Shown: positions 42,282 to 53,469 of the stretch, piece after piece
Position numbering within the stretch: position 1 is the first letter of the stretch
Layout of the letters: every line of letters begins with the position of its first letter
Source: Gambelia wislizenii
Lineage: Eukaryota; Chordata; Lepidosauria; Squamata; Crotaphytidae
Assembly (NCBI GenBank): GCA_030847615.1
Contig: JAUMIR010000001.1
Coordinates: 441,122,687 to 441,186,686, forward strand
Length of the DNA stretch: 64,000 nt
Direction of reading: 5' to 3'
Translations under genes and position numbers: made by a program
Notes under the pieces: model-generated
The model's input: the letters and a program-made list of their open reading frames with translations, nothing else
Told to the model about the DNA's origin: nothing
The model's database searches: none

Positions 42282-42605
42282 TGTGACAGACAACTACGGA
42301 GACAAATGAAAACAGTGGGTTTCAGGAGCCAATCCTCTGAGAGGAGGTAGAAAGGGGAGGGGCTTCTGGAGGTTTTTAAGTGGGTGTGACAGTTGAAGCT
42401 AAGAGAATTGAAGTGAGAGCTGCACTATGACAGTTGAAGTTGAAGTTAGAGGCTTGACATATGACAGTTAGAGGCTTGGAATGAAGTGATGTGCAGGGAA
42501 AATGAATATGTAAACAGTTATGCTATCTTTGTTCAAGAATAAATCTCTCTTAATGTTTGTTATTTATATTCAGTCCATCTAATTAGTCCACCACCCTATA
42601 AACAT
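42282..42605 (+). repeat. LTR-like sequence, unassigned
   Basis: Starts TGTGACAGACAACTACGG, contains repeated TATGACAGTT text and AATAAA (42539), and ends near CACACCTCA. No target duplication or second copy was found. Confidence 0.3.
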
Positions 42606-43880
42606 CCACACCTCAGTACATGTACTATTCATTTAATTGTGGAACTGCAGTTTCCACTGGTTATACATTCTGTGGCAGCAATGGGAGGTGGAAATCCCCT
42701 GTGGCACAGGCGTGGTAAAAGTAAAAGTGATGAGGAGGCCAGGCTGATTGTGATGTAATTTCGGCTGATGCGCCAGGGCATCACAAAGCTGGTGGTAGCG
42801 GTGGGATAAGAAAGGCCCCTGCATCACAATTATGCTATAGCTTAGCGCGCGCGCGCACACACACACACACACAGATGTTTTTATATGTTTTTGATCTGTA
42901 CTGGTTTTAATAATTTATAAGCCACCTTGGGTCTTGGTACTTTATTGGGGAGCAGGTGGGATATAAATGAATAAAATAATAATCAATAGTACTGAAAGGT
43001 TTTCTTCCGGTTTTGAGGGTAAGAGGCTTGTTCTGAACACACCAGTAGTCCAATGGATTATTGTTTTGCTTCCATTTGCTTTCTGGACATATTCTTTGTG
43101 CTTTAGAGATGAAAGAAAACTTTTCACATATCCACAAATCTCCCACAAATCCATCTTGGTCTCCCTGATCTTCTATCTACTCTTGACACCCACTCCAGTC
43201 TGGACTTGACTCCAAGAAAGTTAGCTGTTTGGGAGATACTCAGAAACAGACTGGATCAGCCACTCCTGAATCGTAAATATCTAAATGTTGACTACTGGTC
43301 TGAGCCTGATATTTGTCTCATTGCCGGAACCACTATAGTGACAGCCGACATTTGGTATGTCTGTCCTAAAGTCCTAACACAATAAATGTTTTCTGCAAAG
43401 TTTTCCAGAAAGACATCCAGCATTTCTGAGCTCTCTCACTCATTGGTTGTTCAGATGAACATGAGATAAACATATTGATTTGCAAAGGTTTTATGTGTAT
43501 GCATGGTATCCACTGATAACATTAAGAGTTATGTACACAAATGAAAAATGAAAATAGAGCTGTCACCATAGCAATTGGCAACACATGACAAAATCTTTTG
43601 CTATTCAAAGTTGTTAACAGAACAGATGATAAAATTTGACTCAGTATTGTTCTTTAGACAGGAGGCCAACATGGTACCGATCCATTTTTCCTACTATCAT
43701 TTGTGGTAGTAGAAAATTTGGGGTAGATGTGAAGCGAATTCACTTTTGATTTGGCAAAGTTGCCAAATTTAGATTTTTTTAATGTTGCATGAGATGTGTA
43801 TTTCCTGAGTAGCACCATTAATCAAAAACATAAGTCATGAAATATTAAAAAGCAAAGATCATAGAAGAATACTAAAATCT
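42606..43880. other. Mostly unassigned; one (GC)n(CA)n microsatellite
   Basis: A (GC)n run passing into (AC)n lies at 42845-42872. 42905-42975 resembles a retroposon tail (CCACCTTGGGTC.., ATAAATGAATAAAATAATAA). Nothing else recognised. Confidence 0.5.
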
Positions 43881-43889
43881 GAAGTACTA

Positions 43890-44060
43890 AAGAAGGAAAA
43901 CTGGCTGCCTACTGAATAAGATTTAAAGTGCTGGTTTTGACCTTAAAGCCCTATACAGCATGTGTCCAGGTTATTTGAAGGACTGCATCTCCCTGTATGA
44001 GCCTAGTAGAGCTTTAATACCTTCTCACTGTCCCAACACCTTCTCAGGCTCATTTGGTGG
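43890..44060 (+). mobile_element. L2/CR1-like LINE C-terminal fragment
   Basis: Across two frames the text reads NWLPTE..RFKVLVLTLKPY and resembles the L2 C-terminal pattern HWLPVxxRIxFKVLxLTYKAL. Non-coding. Confidence 0.5.
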
Positions 44061-44149
44061 GAACAAGGGAGAGGGCCATTTTGGACTGGGTACAAGAGAC
44101 AAGACAATAACTTCTTGCACCCCATTCAAAAAAGGAGATATGTGTCACT

Positions 44150-44820
44150 GGTTAGTGAACCAGAGACTGATGGCAAAGGGATCTTGTAACATCTTTGAGA
44201 CTGAGAGAAAGCAGTTGGTAGCATAAGTGTTTGTAGACTTAAGTCTACTTTGTCAGATGCATGGAGTGTAGTGATTCTGATTTATAACTTCTTGTGATTT
44301 TAGCTGTATGTGTTTTAAACCTTGCTGTGAGCTAGTTTGAGTTCACATTTTCATAAGAAGACAGGAAAAAGATAAAAAAAGATGATAGACAGACAGACAG
44401 ATAGAGACAAGTTCATGGGATAAATAGATTTTAGTCCATTGGTCCATTCCTTACCAAAAAACACATGAGAGGCTCAAAAGACATAAGTGAACACTTTTGT
44501 AGGTTCAACAGCAGTTCTCTCTTGTTGCTCCTGTATGTAAGTCACCTCTCCCTCTCCACCCACCACTAAAGGTACAGAAAGGTCTCCATGGTTAGATATC
44601 TCCATTAGTACCACCTTTCATTGGTAACCCTGCCCTTCCAGTCCTAGTAGGCGCCAGCCTCCAGCAAGGAGATCGTACTCAGCCCCAGCTTTTAATCTTC
44701 TGATCTGACCCTCTAACTGTTCTGTACTGTTTCTATTGTTTTAACTGTACTGTTTTTTAAAGCAGTGGTAGTGGTTGGGGAAATGTTGGCATTCCATCCA
44801 CAATGTCAGTGTCTCCTTAA
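44150..44820. other. Dispersed repeat piece, (ACAG)n and unassigned sequence
   Basis: 44180-44275 (GGATCTTGTAACATCTTTGA, AAGTCTACTTTGTCAGATGC) is a repeat I recognise from reptiles but cannot name. An (ACAG)n run lies at 44386-44403. The rest is unassigned. Confidence 0.45.
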
Positions 44821-44825
44821 AATGG

Positions 44826-44960
44826 CGTAGTGGTTAAATTCCAGTACTGCAAGCCACAAGGTTATAAGTTTGATCCCAGAGGGCTCCAAGGCTGACTCAG
44901 CCTTCCAGCTGAGTCACTACTGATATACCACTGATAAGTGATATATAAATATCAATGCTA
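44826..44960 (+). repeat. tRNA-derived SINE, second type
   Basis: A box TGGCGTAGTGG, B box-like AGTTTGATCCC, then CTGACTCAGCCTTCCAGCTG and a tail with GATATATAAATATCAATGCT. Confidence 0.6.
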
Positions 44961-45043
44961 TTGCTATTGTGATAAAGTGTGGGGAAAATATTAGCTCAAA
45001 AGGAGGCCTACGAAAGGAGGGTAACTTCGGGGATCTTTTCATC

Positions 45044-45048
<5 letters not shown>

Positions 45049-45080
<32 letters not shown>
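45049..45080. repeat. (TC)n microsatellite at a LINE end
   Basis: About 15 TC units continuous with the CTCTCTGG end of the adjoining LINE, so on the minus strand it is a (GA)n tail. Confidence 0.9.
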
Positions 45081-45082
<2 letters not shown>

Positions 45083-46508
45083 CTTTTCTTCGCAAACGAA
45101 GATTCAGGAAGGACTCATCCCGTGCTTTCTGCAAGCACACTGATGACTAAAAAGGCCAATCTGAGATAAACAAGTCCGGTAGCAGAAAGCACAGCAGAAG
45201 GTTGTTGTAAAAATGAAGAGTCCATTCCCTCTCTGCATTGGCAAGCAGAGATTCACTTCAGTACATGCAGTGAAAAATGTGGGCTTTTGAGCAAACCCAT
45301 GTATACCTCTGGCGCAAGATGTCAATAAAAAGCTCATTGATTTTCTTCATAGCTTTTATTGCAAAGAAAAGAATTGTAAAATCAAAATAAAGGACAGAAA
45401 GCATTCATCCATGCTTCTGTATGCTCCAAGGCTTCTCAAGAACAGAGAGGAGGGAAAAATGGAGCTTCCAAGACTAGCTAACACCAAAATCCCTCCCTAT
45501 TTATATATTTCTTTTCTCAAAATATTCAACCCTTCTGAGACGAAACAGAAACTCAAAGATTCAGTTTCGTTTCTCCTCTTCTCAGTCTGAAGGACAGAGA
45601 AACCAAACATCAAAAGACAGATTTATGACTCTCTGGTAGACAAACTGGGGTCTCATTTGCCTGGTGACCAAAATTACCCAAAAGGGGGGAGACAAATTTC
45701 TGATTGCAACATTTATTTTCCCTGACAAAGGTCTCCTTGAGTGATGTTTCTGGGTTGTGATTCTTTCTGCATTGTCGTTTCTCTTCAAGACTTGTTCAGT
45801 GTGAGTTCTCAAATAAGGCTGCAGCATTGTGGATAATGTGTCTCCACGCCTCCCGATGTGAGGCCATGGCAGACCATTGTTGGTGATCAATTTGGCCGAG
45901 CCTGAGATGTTGCTTCAGGGAGTCCTTGTATCGCTTTTTTGGAGCGCCCCTCTTACGCTGACCCGTGGCGAGTTCACCATAGAGTAGTATTTTTGGGAGG
46001 CGATGGTCCTCCATCCTAGAAACGTGCTCTGTCCAGCACAGCTGTGTTCTCAATATCATGGCCTCAATGCTGGTAATCCCTGCTTGCTCAGGACAGCAAC
46101 ATTCGTCACATAGTCAGTCCAGTGTATATTTAGGATTGTGCATAGATAGCGCTGATGAAAGCATTCGAGGAGTTTTAAGTGTTGGCGATAGGTGACCCAT
46201 GTTTCAGACCCATAAAGGAGAATAGACAGTACAATGGCTCTATACACACTGATTTTTGTGCTTCACCTCAGGTGTTTATTACTCCAGACTCTTTTGTAAA
46301 GTCTTCCAAATGCGCTATATGCCTTTGCTAATCTGTCATCGATCTCTTTGTCAATCTTGGCATCTGATGAGATGATGCTTCCCAGGAAGCTGAACTGCTG
46401 AATGGGCTTAAGCACAGATTTGCCAACAGCAATGTGGGGATGATGGTGTTCGTCCTGTGGTGCAGGCTGGTAAAGAACTTGCATTTTCTTAAGGTTGACT
46501 TCCATCTA
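45081..46508 (-). mobile_element. LINE of unassigned clade with hairpin 3' end, split by a solo LTR
   Basis: Minus-strand text: EVNLKKMQVLYQPAPQDEHH, FSFLGSIISSDAKIDKEIDD, RLAKAYSAFGRLYKRVWSN, AIVLSILLYGSETWVTY, HVSRMEDHRLPKILLYGELA, TGQRKRGAPKKRYKDSLKQH. It is the C-terminal part of a non-LTR RT polyprotein, in several frames (46263-46505, 46056-46247, 45796-46059). The 3' UTR continues across the LTR to the hairpin at 45085-45100. The longest copy of this LINE here. Confidence 0.85.
45203..45727 (-). repeat. Solo LTR, family A, in the LINE 3' UTR
   Basis: 525 bp, minus-strand ends TGTCAGGG...TACAACA. Perfect AAGGT duplication (45198-45202, 45728-45732). LINE sequence resumes exactly on the other side. 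Confidence 0.92.
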
Positions 46509-47204
46509 TGTATACCTGTACTAACTGTAGAGAGCACTCCAGTTAAAGTCAAACAAAGTATTTTATTGGAATTAACACCAGGGATATGCTAACATACAAG
46601 AACATACACTCTTAAGAACCATACAAGGCTATTGGAAAGTAAGGAGTGAAGGGTTGTATAGAGGAAAGTCAGGGGTGGAAGGGTGATAATTACCAGACTT
46701 GGAGAAAGAGGTCCATGCAGCAGAGGGACTCAGACAGCAACTGAGGGTGGCACAGAGGAGTCCGGCAGAATGGAGGGGTCTGTCTGTCTGTGGCACACCT
46801 TGCTAGAGTTGGATATATGATCTTTATAGCCTATTTCATGCCTTGGAGGGGTGTGCTGGTTATAACAAAGCCTGGATGGCTTTCTCACTGAATAAACAAA
46901 AGGAGCCTAAACTCAACTGATTGCTTTAATTAAAACATTGATGGTCTTGCAGCAACCTCATAAGGTTGAAGAGGATGGGGTGTGAGGAAAGATTCCTGTA
47001 AGGTATAGAATGAAGAATGGTTACTTGTTTGCATGATTGAATTATTGCTTGAAAAACCCAAGGCTGGAAGAAAGGATTAGCAGATGCCCCTTAATGACTG
47101 AGTTATTAGCATAAACACATTACTGGGGGGGGGGCTTTCTGCATAATCTCAACTTGGGCTTTCCCACCATTATATTTCTAGACACATCCCAGGTTATTGT
47201 GACA
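46509..47204 (-). repeat. Possible solo LTR, unassigned family
   Basis: Ends TGTATACCTG...TTATTGTGACA; the minus strand would start TGTCACAATAACC. An AATAAA lies inside. No target duplication was found. Confidence 0.3.
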
Positions 47205-47616
47205 TTTGGCTAACCTTCAGTCTGCCTAACCTCCCAGCCAAAGTGACCCTGAAAAGTGTCTAATATGTTCAGTTATGGAATCTCATGGGGAGGGGTAGTA
47301 AAGCATGCCAACAATATATTTTATTGAAAGCTGCTTTGAGTCCCAATTTGAGGGGGGGGAGGCAGGATATAAATAAGGATGGCTTGACATGGAACTTCTC
47401 ATTCTTAAAAGTATTCCAACAGTGGGTGTCAGGCTATTCTGGAGGCTCTCAACTTGAAACCCCCAGAATTAGCTTCCCTGTAAAGGTAACTCTGAGCGGC
47501 CTCACTCAAGGGCACCCCCTACAGGCCAAAATGCTGCCACCACCCAGACAAAGTCTTTCACCAGCCCGCTGGGAGACTGGTAACTTATGGAAATACTCAC
47601 TGTTGTAGCCCCAACC

Positions 47617-48203
47617 TGTTGGGATATATAGTTGCAATCCAATATGCTGACCTGTTTTACTACTGAACGGGTTAAATGGTAAATGTAAACAGAATGGATG
47701 AGATAACTTCCTGTTGTAATGTGAGTGTCTTAGGTATCTCTTTGTTCTGGGAGACACCACGAGGAAAAAAAGACGTCATGAAGATGTCCTAAGGGGCAGG
47801 AGTTCTAGGACATAGCTCCTGCATGTTTTTGTTTTTAGAAATGTAGCTTTCAAGATATGTTTTGTTATTCTAGTCTCCTTTCAAGTTATTACTGCTGTTA
47901 ACCGGAGATGCATATGAAGCTCGTGAGTAAAGTGTTTTTCTATGTTTTATAAGCTACATTTGGCTACTTTGATTCTTTTAAGGTAGAGCGTGGAAAGTGT
48001 GTGTGGGGGGGGGTATTGAACTGGGTGAATGGCTATTTAAAACCTGTGTGTTTGGAATCAGTACATTTTTCCTGCACATGTATCTTTAAAACAGAAACTC
48101 TGCTAAGTGTGCTTTCAAAGAGTGTTAAAGCCAACCATTCTTTGGTGCCAATTTTTAAGGTCTCCTCAGTAAAGCACAGGGGTAACATTAATAATCCCCA
48201 TTA
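47617..48203 (+). repeat. Solo LTR, family B (copy 5)
   Basis: 587 bp, TGTTGGGATATATAGTTGCA...CCCCATTA. Perfect CAACC duplication (47612-47616, 48204-48208). Confidence 0.85.
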
Positions 48204-48376
48204 CAACCAACTCCTCCGTCCTATCCCTAGACAGAGAGAACAATGTAGCAATGAGAAAGAGATACAGGCGCGTGCAGCATCAGTGTATAGGAAATTAAGA
48301 AAAGATTGTTTTATTTTATTCAGACAGAGCTTAATGCAAGTTAAGAGATAAATCACTTCATGAAGAAAGTGCTTCT

Positions 48377-48990
48377 TGTTAGAATATATAGTTTGCAATC
48401 CAATAAGTGGAAATGTTTTGCTATTGAAGGGTTAACTGATAGAAGCCAAACAGAATGTGTTGATGTAACTTCCTAATGATTTGTTATTGGGCTTCTATGA
48501 AAAGGGGAGTGTCCAAGTCTTCTCCTTTGTCTAGAAGCTGACCACGAGGCTTTGTGCCTCATCCCACTTTCGCCATGTTTTCTTAGAGAGAGGACCTCCC
48601 TCTCAGGGGTCCTGCATATTTTTTTGTAACCATGTAGTTTGTAGTCATTTAAAGTAGATTTTAGTCTTCTTTGAAGCTCTGCTGACATTCTGCCATGTGT
48701 TATGCTCTGAGAATGTGAGTAAATGAGTTTTTATACTTTTAAAAACTAATTTTATGTGTCTTGAGTACTTATTTGGCTAAAAAAGTAACTTGGGTAAGAA
48801 AAGGGTGTTGGTTATCTATAAGCTCTCTTTATGCATGCTGAAATTATTACAGTAACACTGCTCTATGTGTGTGTATTTACTCTGCTAAAGTGCTATACTT
48901 CCAAGGAGTGAAGTGCAGTGGGGGAGCATTTGCTAAATGCCCTCATGTTTAAAGATGATTTTGGAACCCTGTAATTAAACACTTCCAATA
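48377..48990 (+). repeat. Solo LTR, family B (copy 6)
   Basis: 614 bp, TGTTAGAATATATAGTTTGC...TTCCAATA. Flanking CTTCT and CTTTT match at 4 of 5. Same orientation as the neighbour but with its own target site, so not an LTR pair. Confidence 0.8.
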
Positions 48991-48994
48991 CTTT

Positions 48995-51900
48995 TTCTTT
49001 AGGTTAAAGCTTAAGGTTACAGAGATAACAAAGCATTCAATACATTCAATCAAGGGGAAAATAAATAATCCCTAACGCCACTAACTAAAGACTATTCCCT
49101 ACATAAAAGATAACTACTTACATTATGAAGTACTAGGAGGGTTGCTGCTGGTATCCAGGCTGGGCTGAGCCACATGCTTTTCTAAGCCAGACTCAGCCAT
49201 GTGCTCACTCAGAGCATCTTCTTCTGAGGTACATCCATCCTCTTAGAGGTTCCCCTTTGTGTCTCTCTTGCCTCATGGTCTAGGCAAGGTATAACCCCTT
49301 TTTCAAATTACCAGTCTCAAATTCTCATTGGCCAGTCCTCTGTCTGGTGATGTGATGTCATGATGATGGTATCTCAAGAGATGACCTCCACCTCCCACCT
49401 TTGGTCTTAACCCTTAGTTTACCTGGTCATGCTGACAAGACAATCACTGCTTGCAGATAATGGGAAATGTAGTCTTTGCAGAATGATGGGAGTGCCGTCA
49501 TTTGCCAGATGATGGGAGTGCCATCATGACAGTGGCACACCTCTCAACAGATGGTTTTGATATTTTTTGAAGGGCAGTTCCTGAACAGGTAAATTATGTG
49601 ACAATAGACAATAGGTGCCTTCAAAATATGACAGAAGCATCTGATGTTTTCAAACAGTATTACTGGATCCATAGGTCATCTTCGTTTATGAAGAAAAGCC
49701 AGAGAGGTCAGTACACAGAGTGGATGAAGTTCATGTATGGACTGCCCTATTCATTCCAAAACAGGGAACTTGTTTTTATATAAATAGGGTGAAATCTAGT
49801 TCTGTCCAACTACTTACTGAATGGCATCTGCCAGTGCCGTAGATTTCCCCTGTTACCAAACACCTTCTACATCCCCTATCTGCTTTGTGGAGTTCAAGGG
49901 ACCTTTTGGAGCAGATTGTAGGTATGCATGTTGGGGGAAGGGGTTGCAGGAGGTCTGCTAGATGTATTCTATAATAATTAACTTGAACACATTAACCAAA
50001 ACTGCATCTAATCCTGTACTCTGTACCCAGCAGTGAACAGCTTAGAAATCTCACAAACCTGGCATGGGAGCAACGATAATGTTTTGTTTATGTGCAGTAT
50101 CAAGTAACCAGAGACTGCAAGGCTCTGTGGTTTCACTTCGCTGTCCTTTAGCAAAATGATTGATTCTGTCCAATTGTCTTTTAGAGTCATCCAAACCACT
50201 GGCTGTTTCCCCATCTTGTGACAGTGGATTCCATCAATTAATGGTGCATTCAGTAAATAAATACTTATTGTTGTCTGCTGCTGAATTTACAGCAGGAAAC
50301 CATTGTGTCCATTCTTCTGCTGCTTCATTGCTCCTACTAATGCTTGTCCTTTGCTCTGTGATCTACACAGGACTGGTGGTATGAAACCACTAACCTGTTT
50401 AAAAGGAATAAGGAATAAGAACAATAATATGTTTCCTAGCTTTTAATCAAGGCATGAGCTTTGAAACTGCTCCTGTACGAGTATGGCTATGTTACCAGTG
50501 CTGGGGAATGGATGCTCAATACCCATCAGCTGTGGTTAGAATGCAAAGGACTGCAGCAAGGACCTGCCACACATGAATGGGGAAATTAAAACAGGGGAGC
50601 TTTACCTTCTTCGGTATTTAAAATGATTTAATATATTGCAGGGTATAGTTGTCACCACCAGGTGGCAACATAACAATTACAGTACTTCTTTCCTAATAAA
50701 AAAATAAGATAAATGTTGATTACTGTAAAAGGCTAAAGAGGCCTCATACAATTTGTTTCATCAACATATTCAATCTGCTGGTGTTGTCCCTCAGGAAGTA
50801 TCTAACAATTGTTTATATCTGAAGTCAGGTGGACTCTAATGTTGTTCATTCCATGGCTTCATCTTAAGTGATTAAACTTTCAAATCATCAAAATAATCTA
50901 GACTTATACTCATTCCTAGAGAGCCACTGCCTTGGGAAAAACTAAATATATATCCTTAAGTATATTACATTTGAAAAAAGAAGACACTGTATGTATTCTA
51001 ACAATACCAATTTAGTCCACTCTTGGTGCTCAATGATTAGACAGACAATGGTCAGTTGGTTAGTCCCAACTAGATGAGTTACATTCAATCAATTGTTACA
51101 TGCTGAGTCGACACATAAATAAATCCCATCGATTGAATGGGTCTACTTTAGCCAGGACTAACAACAGGATTTAGTCCCTAGTATCCAGATAATATCTTCT
51201 CGCCTGAGGTGAAGTCCTCAGTTCTTTCCCTCCTTCCCTTCATCTGTGTAACGGCTGTTTTAAGAAGGGGAGGGGGGATTTAATTCCTTGCAAACAGAAA
51301 AACAACAACAAACTTCTTTGGCAAATGGCAACTCAGGGCTCACACAAATGTGTAGACTTCTGAGATAGCCAGATCTCTTTATTATGTGACATGTTACCAA
51401 AAACAACCAACCAACCATGGGCAATGGGCCGATCTTGATGTTGAAGTTATGATGAAGTCTGCATGGTCGCAATTTTAAGATAAACTGGGAGAGGAAGCAT
51501 TTGCAAACATTCAAATTAGGCTTTTCCAGGTGAGATGATGGTTTCAGGTTGCACTTCTAACTGCCCACAGGACTCTCCTCTGGAAGAAAAACAAACACAC
51601 TAGTTGATACTCCAGTTTTTAAATTATAGAATCCACCTGGTACTTTCTCCACTCTTAGGTGAAACACATGTTCCTTGTTACATTGAAAACAGAAGGACAG
51701 AGGAACAGAGCTTGAGATAAGTTTGGTGGTGTGCACATTAAAAAAAAAAAAAAAAAACAGCAGTAGAAGCCAAATTTGGTAGTGGGAATTTTATTACTCC
51801 AGTACATGAGAAGATATGAACTTCCAAGTATCCACACTTTCCTTGCTTCAGTGCTTCCACTAAGAGAGACAGGCCCAGGAAGAAGGAGAAAATAAAATGT

Positions 51901-52060
51901 GTAGGCTTTCTCCAGGCTATATAAAAATAGGCCAAGATCCTATATCAGGTTTGCTCAGCCTAAATCTCCACATGTCAATTTAATACTGGGTTAAAATAAT
52001 CCAACCTGAGGAGCTGGTATGAAAAGTCTTTGCACATACCAGGAGCTGAAAGAAAATATT
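48995..52060. other. Mostly unassigned; one LINE tip
   Basis: 49677-49712 is a lone 36-bp LINE tip (TCTTCGTTTATGAAGAAAAG, then CCAGAGAGG). 49000-49545 may be LTR-derived (it ends GCCATCATGACA), unproven. 51040-51190 contains inverted TTAGTCC motifs of a small MITE. No coding exon recognised. Confidence 0.5.
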
Positions 52061-52067
52061 CTTGGGC

Positions 52068-52284
52068 TGCTGCTACACTGCAGAAATAATGCAGTTTGAC
52101 ACCACTATAACTATCATAGCTCCATCCTATGGGATCCTGGGATTTGTAGTTTGTTATTGCACCATAGCTCTCTGACAGAAGGTCAAGTATCTCACAAAAC
52201 TAATAATCTCAGAATCCCATAGCATTGAGGCATGACAGTTAAAGTGGTGTCAAACTACATTATTTCTGCAATGTGGCAGGAGCC
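52068..52284. repeat. Fold-back MITE, complete
   Basis: A palindrome of about 215 bp: the left arm has GCTACACTGCAGAAATAATG and the right arm CATTATTTCTGCAATGTGGC; inner arms carry CCATCCTATGGGATCCTGGG-type text and its complement. Confidence 0.85.
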
Positions 52285-52499
52285 TTGGATAAGCAAAATG
52301 AGTAAGGATCTCCAAAATAAAAACAAAAAGAACTGGAATAAAATCTAGGACTTTCTGGTCTTTTTAATCAGCCAGCCTGTTGCCTTCAATCTGTCTGTGG
52401 TTGCAATTGGCTCCTGAGGCTCTACTGTCTAGTCTTTCAACAAGCGGTAGTAGGCTGAGTACCAGAGCCAAGATCTTTTCTGTGGCGTCCCCATCATTT

Positions 52500-52530
<31 letters not shown>
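52500..52530. repeat. (TAA)n microsatellite
   Basis: About 10 TAA units. Confidence 0.9.
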
Positions 52531-52639
52531 TTTATTTACACCCCGCCCCTCTGTTAAAACAATTGGATCCTTTTTTAAGGGGAGATCTCTGATACTCACC
52601 AGCCTACTACCACCTCCTCTTTATTATGCTTGTTGTTGT

Positions 52640-52850
52640 TGCTCTGCGCTTTCAAGTCATTTCTAACTTTAGGCAATCCTAACATGGGGTTTTCTGGGGT
52701 GGGGGTTGCCTTTGTCTTCCACTGAGGCTGAGAAAGTGTGAGTTTCCATGGTAGAGTGGGGATTTGAACCAATGTTCAAACCACTGCGTCACACTGGCTC
52801 TCTTTTATTATGCACCTCACCTCTTCCAACTCTATGATTCTATGATTCCA
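52640..52850. repeat. tRNA-type SINE (minus) and CR1 tip (plus)
   Basis: 52645-52800 is a reverse Sauria-like SINE (CTGAGGCTGAGAAAGTGTGA, GGGGATTTGAACC). 52818-52850 is the last 33 bp of a CR1 (CTCTTCCAACTCTATGATTC). Confidence 0.6.
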
Positions 52851-53162
52851 CTTTGAAGGAAAATCCTAAAGACTGCTGTTCTGGTAGGCTTCGGAATAGA
52901 CTTATGGATCATTTTACAACTATTTTGGTTGAGATCCAACTGGAAGAGAGCGAAATAGAAAATTCTGCTGGCATTGTAATGCAGGAGTGCTGCTGGTTGC
53001 TGTTGAGCACACAGCAGTCCGCATTCAAAAACAGTGAATTCAATTCATGAAATGAGGTCCTGGATACCTCCTTGAGCAGATGGCAAAACTGTTAAATCTC
53101 CACACACTACAGTTTGAACCAGATGATCCTGGTCTTTATTGGTTTTTGTTATTTTATATTAC

Positions 53163-53432
53163 TATACGGGATGAGTCCTTCCGGAATCTTCGTTTGCGAA
53201 GAAAAGCCAGAGAGAGAATATCCCCATATTCTTAGGGGATATGTTCCAAGAACCCCCATGGATACATGAAACTGTGGATAATAGGAAACCCTCTTGTTTT
53301 CAATGAGACAGACACTGGAAATCGACCATAGAATCTTATTGGAGAATCCAGGAATGCCTAGAGAGAACTTTTTTAAAAAAATGTGAAACCGTGGATAACA
53401 AATCCATGGATACAGGGTTGACCTGTATTTTA
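53163..53432. repeat. LINE tip and Tigger-like MITE fragment
   Basis: 53163-53216 is the terminal LINE piece with its hairpin and GAGAGAG end. 53220-53432 has CCCATGGATACATGAAACTG and TCCATGGATACAGGGTTGAC followed by CTGTA, like a diverged Tigger-type element. Confidence 0.5.
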
Positions 53433-53469
53433 TATTGCTGTATGATAGTTTGGATTTTTGGTTCATGTG

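Noticed and set aside
47617..48990. Two family B LTRs as one short LTR element.
   Set aside because: Each has its own flanking 5-mer pair, so they are separate solo LTRs.
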